DNA from: Eubacteriales bacterium
GTDB taxonomy: Bacteria > Bacillota > Clostridia > Oscillospirales > Oscillospiraceae
Direction: 5' to 3'
Length of the DNA stretch: 58,289 nt
NCBI GenBank assembly: GCA_030529725.1
Contig: JAUMWI010000003.1
Location: forward strand, 23,528 to 81,816
Part shown: positions 53,380 through 58,289 of the stretch, one piece after another
Numbering within the stretch: position 1 is the stretch's first letter
How the letters are laid out: the number at the start of each line of letters is the position of its first letter
Program-made: the position numbers and the translations under genes
Notes under the pieces: model-generated
What the model saw: only the letters and a program-made list of their open reading frames with translations
Databases searched by the model: none
Told to the model about the DNA's origin: nothing

Positions 53380-54894
53380 ATGAACATCAAGATTGACAAA
53401 CAGGATAAGATCCCGGTCTATTTACAGATTGTGGATCAGATCAAAACGCAGATCCTTCACGGCGTGCTTCCGGGGGGAAGTACGCTGCCGTCGGAACGTG
53501 CACTTGCGCAGCTGCTCGGCATTCACAGAAATACAGTGGTCAAGGCATACAGCGAACTGAAGTCGGACGATTGGATTGAGGCGCGGCAGGGCGTTGGCTA
53601 TGCTGTATCGGGATCTCAAAATGAGGGCTTGAATGCGGGTGCTTCTGAAAGAGCGGCGGAAGGGGGAGACGCGGAGGCCAAGAGGAGCAAGCGCGTCAAC
53701 TGGGTCGGAGAGATCAAGAGGGAATATCTTGACATGGAGAAGACCTTTGATGACCTGTTTCAGCGCTTTACGGACGAATCTCGCTATTCGCTTGGCAGTG
53801 GGATTGCCTCCTACGAAGTGTTCAACACGGAGAGGGTGGCAAATGATATTGCGTATCTGCTGACGGAAGGCGGAAAAAGTCAGTATTTCTACAGTCCCTA
53901 TAAGGGCGACCGCTTTTTAAGGCAAAAGCTGGTGTCCTTTCTGAGCACAAAGGGAATCAAGGCTTCTGCCGGTGAGATCCAGATCCTGTCGGAAACGAAT
54001 CAGGCACTTGACTTCATTGCAACGCTGCTTGTCCGCAAGGGCGATGTGGTGCTGATGGAGGAGCCGATCTCGCCGGATACCTACCGCGCAATGGAGCTTG
54101 CCGGCAGCAAGGTTTATACAGTGCCCGTTGATGAGGATGGTATGCGATGTGATATTCTGGAGCACCTGGTGATCCAGAAAAAGCCACGCCTGATTTTTGT
54201 CAATTCCAGCTTCCACGATCCCACCGGAAACATCTTGTCTCTGGAAAGACGGCGCAAAATCATAGAGATATCCAACAATTACCGCGTTCCTATTGTGGAG
54301 GATGACGCAGCTTCCGAACTCGTCTATGAGGGGGAAAAGCTGCCGCCGATCAAGACGTTGGATACCTCCGGAAATGTCATTTACATCTATTCATTTTCCC
54401 TCAGCTTCCTGCCGGGACTGACGCTCGCACTTGTTGTGGCAAATAAGGAGCTGATCGGCAGTCTGAGCTATCTGGTTTCCGTGCGTCTGATGTCTACGGA
54501 CTGGATGACACAGAAGCTGCTCGGTTTGTATCTGGATAACGGCACATACTATCAGGAGCTGGAGGAATTCCGCAGGAGCTATAAGGAAAAACAACAGATC
54601 GTCTGCGAGATGCTGGATGAGATGAAGCCGCTTGGTGTCGAATACCGCCGTCCGCGCGGCGGAATCTACATCTGGTGTAAGCTTCCGGACGGTGTGGACA
54701 GCAAATCATTTATCAACCGAGCCTATAATATGGGCGTGTCACTTTTGCCCGGCTATGTGTTTTATCCACACAAAAACGGCGGACGGAACCATATTCGCAT
54801 CAACTATTCCTATGAATCAAAGGACAGGCTGCGTGCCGGTATGGAGATCATGCGGCGTGCTTTGGAGAAAGAAATGCTGGAATGCGAAAAATAG
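53380..54894 (+). CDS. MocR/GntR-type regulator lacking the PLP lysine
   Basis: 504-residue transcription factor. Residues about 6-75 are a GntR winged helix (IPVYLQIVDQIKTQI, TLPSERALAQLLGIHRNTVVKAY). A charged linker leads to a fold-I aminotransferase-like domain (about 130-495) with HDPTGNILSLERR and VEDDAASELVYEG. In normal MocR proteins the PLP lysine sits in FSKSxxPGxR; here the stretch is YSFSLSFLPGLTLAL, with Leu341 for Lys and Thr348 for the usual Arg. PLP could not form the Schiff base, so the domain may sense another ligand or PLP non-covalently. ATG 53380 follows AAAGGAAA. Neighbours suggest control of arginine catabolism. Confidence 0.88.
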   Translation: MNIKIDKQDKIPVYLQIVDQIKTQILHGVLPGGSTLPSERALAQLLGIHRNTVVKAYSELKSDDWIEARQGVGYAVSGSQNEGLNAGASERAAEGGDAEAKRSKRVNWVGEIKREYLDMEKTFDDLFQRFTDESRYSLGSGIASYEVFNTERVANDIAYLLTEGGKSQYFYSPYKGDRFLRQKLVSFLSTKGIKASAGEIQILSETNQALDFIATLLVRKGDVVLMEEPISPDTYRAMELAGSKVYTVPVDEDGMRCDILEHLVIQKKPRLIFVNSSFHDPTGNILSLERRRKIIEISNNYRVPIVEDDAASELVYEGEKLPPIKTLDTSGNVIYIYSFSLSFLPGLTLALVVANKELIGSLSYLVSVRLMSTDWMTQKLLGLYLDNGTYYQELEEFRRSYKEKQQIVCEMLDEMKPLGVEYRRPRGGIYIWCKLPDGVDSKSFINRAYNMGVSLLPGYVFYPHKNGGRNHIRINYSYESKDRLRAGMEIMRRALEKEMLECEK

Positions 54895-54983
54895 AGGACT
54901 CTGGCACTTACTTTTTTTTCATCAAGCACGTACAATATTTTTAGTCAATTGTTTGCATTGCAGTAAAGATGCGACAAGAAAAT

Positions 54984-54999
54984 TTGTTGACGTTAACAA
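54984..54999. promoter_or_regulatory. Near-palindrome upstream of arcB
   Basis: TTGTTGACGTTAACAA matches its own reverse complement at 14 of 16 positions and contains a TTGACG that could be a -35 box, but no well-spaced -10 is present. A weak alternative promoter is TTACTT-17-TACAAT (54908-54936). A role as ArgR or MocR site is a guess. Confidence 0.4.
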
Positions 55000-55027
55000 G
55001 AAATTTTAATAAAAGGAGATCACAACT

Positions 55028-56023
55028 ATGGCAGTCAATCTCAAAGGCAGACATTTTTTAACCCTCATGGACTTCACTCCCGAAGAAATCCGCTACATGC
55101 TCGACCTCGCTCATGACCTCAAGGCCAAGAAGCGCGCCGGCATTCACAATGAGGTTCTCAAGGGTAAGAACGTTGTCCTTCTTTTCGAGAAGACCTCTAC
55201 CCGCACCCGCTGCGCATTCGAGACCGCCTGCCTCGATGAAGGTGCACACGTTACCTTCCTGGATTCCAAGTCTTCCCAGATGGGCAAGAAGGAGTCCCTC
55301 GAAGATACCGCCAAGGTCCTCGGCCGCTTCTATGACGGCATTGAGTACCGCGGCTACAAGCAGAGCGTGGTCGAAGATCTCGCCAAGTTTGCAGGCGTTC
55401 CCGTTTGGAACGGCCTGACTGACGTTGATCATCCCACCCAGATCCTTGCTGACCTCCTCACCATCGAAGAGCACGTTGCAAAGCCCCTGAACAAGGTCAA
55501 GGTCGTGTTCTGCGGCGATATCCGCAACAACATGGCATACGCCTGGATGTACGGCTGCGCCAAGATGGGCATGCACTTTGTGGCTTATGGCCCGAAGGAG
55601 CTTGCCGATCAGGTCGATGCTGACGTTTTGGCTCGCGCCAACGCCGTTGCTGCCGAGACCGGCGCCGTGATCGAAGTCCGCTCCGACGAGGCCTGCCTCA
55701 AGGGTGCTGACGTCCTTTATACCGATATTTGGGCTTCCATGGGCGAAGAGGCTCAGATCCCCGAGCGTGTCCGCATGCTCACTCCGTACAAGGTCACCAA
55801 GGAAATGGTCGAAAAGACCGAGAACGACGATGTCATCTTCATGCACTGCCTGCCTTCCTTCCATGACTTTGAAACGACCATGGCCAAGGAGCAGATGGAG
55901 CTTGGCTACGATATCCGCGAAGTGACCGACGATGTGTTCCGTTCCAAGCACTCTGTTGTATTCGACGAGGCTGAGAATCGCATGCACACCATCAAGGCTG
56001 TCATCGTTGCTACCATCGCCTAA
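55028..56023 (+). CDS. arcB: Ornithine carbamoyltransferase
   Basis: 331-residue enzyme that in the arginine deiminase pathway splits citrulline with phosphate to ornithine and carbamoyl phosphate. The carbamoyl phosphate site KTSTRTRCAFE, the HPTQ motif and the ornithine site HCLPSFHD (usual HCLPAFHD) are clear. arcB and anabolic argF cannot be separated by sequence alone; arcA and arcC next door make the catabolic role likely. Codons end mostly in C, as in yjiH. AAAAGGAG precedes the ATG. Confidence 0.93.
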   Translation: MAVNLKGRHFLTLMDFTPEEIRYMLDLAHDLKAKKRAGIHNEVLKGKNVVLLFEKTSTRTRCAFETACLDEGAHVTFLDSKSSQMGKKESLEDTAKVLGRFYDGIEYRGYKQSVVEDLAKFAGVPVWNGLTDVDHPTQILADLLTIEEHVAKPLNKVKVVFCGDIRNNMAYAWMYGCAKMGMHFVAYGPKELADQVDADVLARANAVAAETGAVIEVRSDEACLKGADVLYTDIWASMGEEAQIPERVRMLTPYKVTKEMVEKTENDDVIFMHCLPSFHDFETTMAKEQMELGYDIREVTDDVFRSKHSVVFDEAENRMHTIKAVIVATIA

Positions 56024-56081
56024 CGATTTTAATACACGGCGGGCTGTCTGAAGAAGACGGCCCGCTGGGAAAGAGGTACTT

Positions 56082-57302
56082 ATGTATCCTGGTATTCATA
56101 ACTTTTCGGAAATTGGCAAGCTGAACAAGGTTTTGCTGCACCGTCCGGGTGAAGAACTCGAAGCCCTGACTCCGGGTACTTTGGAAAGACTTCTGTTTGA
56201 TGATATCCCTTACCTGAAGGTTGCACAGGAAGAACACGATGCATTTGCAAAGGTCCTCAGAGACAACGGTGTTGAGGTCATCTACTATGTGGATGAGGTT
56301 GCAAGGGCGATTGCAGATCCGGCACTCCAGATCCAGCTTGTCAACGATTTCCTCAATATCAGCAAGATCCACTCCAAGGGTCTCAGAGCAGCGCTGACCA
56401 GCTATCTGCTGGCCATGCCGCCGAAGGAAATGATCGCAAAGCTCATTGCCGGTATCAAGAGATCCGAGGTTGCCACAGACAAGCCCAGCTCTTTGATGGA
56501 CCTTGTGGAAGATGACTATCCGTTCGTCTCCGACCCGATGCCCAACCTTTACTTCACGCGTGACCCCGGCGCCTGTGTCGGTGAAGGCATCAACATTCAC
56601 CGTATGCACACCCCCGCGCGAAAGAGAGAGTCCCTGCTGCTCAAGTATATGTTCCTTTACAACAAGAGCTTTGCCGCACCCGGCAATAAGATGTGGTATG
56701 ACTTGAGCGACAGCTATTCTATTGAGGGCGGCGACGTGCTGGTGCTTTCCAAGGACATCGTTGCCATCGGTCTTTCCGAAAGAACGACTGTTTCCGGTGC
56801 CGAAACGTTTGCACGCAATCTGCTGCAAAACTCCGGCTTCAAGAAAGTCCTTGCATTCGATATTCCCGAGACGCGCGCGTTCATGCACCTCGACACGGTG
56901 TTTACCATGGTGGACTATGATAAGTTTACCATCCATCCCGAGATCGAGGGCCCGCTGGGCGTGTATGAAATGACGCTCGACAAGAACGGCGAGCTGCAGT
57001 TCAACGCGATCAAGGAAGAGCTTAAGGATATTCTGGCGCTTGAGCTCAAGCTCCCCGCCGTTGACCTCATTCGCTGCGGCGGCGGCGACCTGATGGCAGC
57101 ACAGAGAGAGCAGTGGAACGATGGCTCCAATACGCTGTGCATCCGTCCGGGTACCGTCGTGACCTATGAGAGAAACTACGTTACGAATGCCCTGCTGGAA
57201 AAGCATGGACTGAATGTTATCACGGTTCCCTCGGCAGAGCTTTCCCGTGGCCGCGGCGGCCCACGCTGCATGTCCTGCCCGGTCAACAGAGACGATCTGT
57301 AA
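56082..57302 (+). CDS. arcA: Arginine deiminase
   Basis: 406-residue enzyme that hydrolyses arginine to citrulline and ammonia, first step of the energy-yielding deiminase pathway. FTRDPG and the HRMHTPAR region bear active-site residues; the nucleophilic Cys is in the C-terminal GPRCMSCPVNRD. GAAAGAGGTAC sits before the ATG, 58 bases after arcB. Its arginine codons include many AGA, unlike the CGC/CGT habit of arcB and yjiH. Confidence 0.96.
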   Translation: MYPGIHNFSEIGKLNKVLLHRPGEELEALTPGTLERLLFDDIPYLKVAQEEHDAFAKVLRDNGVEVIYYVDEVARAIADPALQIQLVNDFLNISKIHSKGLRAALTSYLLAMPPKEMIAKLIAGIKRSEVATDKPSSLMDLVEDDYPFVSDPMPNLYFTRDPGACVGEGINIHRMHTPARKRESLLLKYMFLYNKSFAAPGNKMWYDLSDSYSIEGGDVLVLSKDIVAIGLSERTTVSGAETFARNLLQNSGFKKVLAFDIPETRAFMHLDTVFTMVDYDKFTIHPEIEGPLGVYEMTLDKNGELQFNAIKEELKDILALELKLPAVDLIRCGGGDLMAAQREQWNDGSNTLCIRPGTVVTYERNYVTNALLEKHGLNVITVPSAELSRGRGGPRCMSCPVNRDDL

Positions 57303-57330
57303 GGTTGAGAAACAAAACGACCCGACTGCC

Positions 57331-57358
57331 GGTAGCTCCTTCGGGAGCTGTCGGCGTC
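57331..57358 (+). other. Stable hairpin downstream of arcA
   Basis: GCCGGTAGCTCC-TTCG-GGAGCTGTCGGC pairs fully if two G-U wobbles are allowed, with a very stable UUCG loop. No T run follows, so it may protect the mRNA end or pause transcription rather than terminate it. Confidence 0.55.
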
Positions 57359-57454
57359 GGAATCGTGATTTGGAAGATTATACAGATAACCGTGGGCAAT
57401 TGAAAATATAATGAGTTAAGTTTCAAATAATAACCAAAAAATTTCGAAATCTTC

Positions 57455-57483
57455 TTGACAGTTCTTTTCTCGCATGCTATGAT
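57455..57483 (+). promoter_or_regulatory. Promoter of the tRNA-Arg gene
   Basis: Consensus TTGACA (57455-57460), 17-base spacer, TATGAT (57478-57483), 51 bases before the tRNA. Confidence 0.85.
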
Positions 57484-57533
57484 TTGTTGCGTGGCGAATG
57501 AGACCCTGACAATGGGGCCGGAGATGCTGATAC

Positions 57534-57610
57534 GCGCCGTTAGCTCAGCTGGATAGAGCGTCTGGCTACGGACCAGAAGGCCGGGGGTTCGAATCCCTCA
57601 CGGCGTACCA
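57534..57610 (+). tRNA. tRNA-Arg (anticodon ACG)
   Basis: A full 77-base cloverleaf with encoded CCA. The acceptor stem GCGCCGT pairs with ACGGCGT (one G-U), the D arm is GCTC...GAGC, the anticodon stem TCTGG/CCAGA frames the loop CTACGGA, and the T loop is TTCGAAT. Anticodon ACG (57568-57570), read as ICG after deamination, decodes CGU, CGC and CGA. It lies between arcA and argR with its own strong promoter and terminator. Confidence 0.97.
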
Positions 57611-57645
57611 AGGAGATACTCGAAAGAGTATCTCCTTTCTTTTTT
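57611..57645 (+). terminator. tRNA-Arg terminator
   Basis: An 11-bp perfect stem (57611-57621 with 57626-57636), GAAA loop, then TTCTTTTTT. Confidence 0.95.
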
Positions 57646-57721
57646 GTAATATGCAGATCAGGAAATGGCAAAGGCGATTGTTTACCGAATAGAACGATAT
57701 GACAGAATAGGAGTTCGGGAA

Positions 57722-58183
57722 ATGGAAAACAAACGACAGAAAGCAATTCTTGAAATCATCAACACATATGTAATCGAAACTCAGGATGAGCTGATTGAAA
57801 AGCTTGCGGAGTACGGTGTAGTCTGCGCACAGGCTACCATTTCGCGCGATATTAAAAGACTGCACCTTGTGAAGGAACCGAGCAGCGGCGGATACCGTTA
57901 TGTGGTGTCAGCCAAGCATGGCAGCTTTGATGTCGCGGAACGGCTGCAAAAGGTGCTGCGGGAATACGGCACCGGAGTTGATTGCTCGAGCAATCTGGTC
58001 GTTTTCAAAACAATGCCCGGCCTCGGCATGGCGGCAGGTGCGGCGTTCGACAGTATGAATGTTGAGCAGATGCTCGGCTGTGTCTCCGGTGATGATACGG
58101 TGGTAATCGTTATGAGAGACGATGACTCCGCACAAACTTTCTGCGAAGAACTTTCCGAGATTTGCGGCGGAAAGAGAGAATAA
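57722..58183 (+). CDS. argR: Arginine repressor ArgR
   Basis: 153-residue regulator that binds ARG boxes when loaded with arginine; in Bacillota it both represses synthesis and activates deiminase genes. The N-terminal winged helix ends in QATISRDIKRLHL, and the C-terminal hexamer/arginine-binding part has KTMPGLGMAAGAAFDSM and GCVSGDDTVVIV. ATG 57722 has AGGAG upstream; an earlier in-frame ATG at 57665 is near the tRNA terminator and lacks a ribosome site. No clear ARG box was found by eye near arcB. Confidence 0.93.
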   Translation: MENKRQKAILEIINTYVIETQDELIEKLAEYGVVCAQATISRDIKRLHLVKEPSSGGYRYVVSAKHGSFDVAERLQKVLREYGTGVDCSSNLVVFKTMPGLGMAAGAAFDSMNVEQMLGCVSGDDTVVIVMRDDDSAQTFCEELSEICGGKRE

Positions 58184-58249
58184 AAAGCTGCAGTCATCTT
58201 CTCTTTTTGCGTATTCACTATAAAACTATAAAACAAGAGGTAAAAAGTC

Positions 58250-58289
58250 ATGTCCAAGAGAATTGTCATCGCGCTCGGCGGCAACGCGC
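58250..58289 (+). CDS. arcC: Carbamate kinase, N-terminal fragment (cut by window end)
   Basis: Only 13 codons are in the window. They read MSKRIVIALGGNA, the conserved start of carbamate kinase, which makes ATP from carbamoyl phosphate in the last step of the deiminase pathway. AAGAGG lies about 10 bases before the ATG. Context with arcB and arcA supports the call strongly. Confidence 0.88.
   Translation, partial: MSKRIVIALGGNA

Noticed and set aside
57702-57720. Possible ARG box upstream of argR
   Set aside because: No pair of TGAATA/TATTCA-like half-sites with correct spacing could be seen by eye.
1-58289. CRISPR arrays, insertion sequences, integrases, prophage genes
   Set aside because: No repeat-spacer arrays, transposase or phage motifs were seen anywhere in the window.

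Overview
The window looks like chromosomal DNA from a spore-forming, low-oxygen member of the Clostridia (Bacillota), most likely an Oscillospiraceae-type gut bacterium. Support comes from the sporulation genes (ylbJ, yqfC, yqfD), a Bacillota-type yqfC-yqfD-phoH-ybeY-era-yqzL-recO gene order, a glgC/glgD pair, Clostridia-style ABC transporters, strong AGGAGG ribosome sites and simple sigma-A promoters. No rRNA, CRISPR array, insertion sequence, prophage or integrase was seen. The species assignment is inference only.

Layout. 1-3.9 kb: a purine-nucleoside-type ABC importer (ATPase and two permeases; its binding protein is presumably upstream). 3.8-12.3 kb: sporulation gene ylbJ facing the importer, then the sporulation/RNA/repair block yqfC, yqfD, phoH, ybeY, era, a tiny yqzL-like gene, recO and mutS2. 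12.4-18.7 kb: an HPr protein, uvrC with an overlapping short pyruvate-kinase-like gene, a secreted G5/3D cell-wall protein, a TauE/SafE permease and rsmA. 18.7-26.3 kb: GTP-type PEP carboxykinase, a biotin ligase without its DNA-binding domain, a split chromate transporter pair, an SLH-bearing subtilisin, uridine kinase and a zinc-ribbon/Ig-like membrane protein. 26.4-29.2 kb: an ABC exporter, a YlmH-like S4 protein and a DUF896 protein. 29.3-37.4 kb: a complete glycogen operon glgB-C-D-A-P. 37.4-46.1 kb: DEAD-box helicase, thioredoxin reductase, an oligopeptide-binding lipoprotein, a TrpXYZ-like ABC importer and a CPA2 antiporter. 46.2-50.1 kb: an SH3-domain protein, a NifX-like protein, argS and a NimA-like flavoprotein. 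50.5-58.3 kb: an arginine-catabolism region with a YjiH-type membrane protein, an alanine-racemase-like gene, a MocR-type regulator, arcB, arcA, tRNA-Arg(ACG), argR and the first codons of arcC.

The most interesting points are: (1) a 24-codon Arg/Tyr-rich leader peptide followed by a terminator and a possible antiterminator ahead of the TrpXYZ-like importer, which looks like ribosome-mediated attenuation; (2) a MocR-type regulator whose aminotransferase-like domain has lost the PLP lysine (Leu341) and the usual phosphate-binding arginine (Thr348), with a perfect palindrome over its own -35 box; (3) a 68-base imperfect inverted repeat enclosing the predicted PEP carboxykinase promoter; (4) three stacked hairpins in the leader of the 3D-domain protein; and (5) an intrinsic terminator of the nucleoside importer that is also coding sequence of the convergent ylbJ.

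Together the genes cover nucleoside salvage (importer, udk), glycogen storage and turnover, PEP-level carbon metabolism, and arginine use as an energy source under ArgR and possibly MocR control. All calls come from reading motifs and context; no searches were run.
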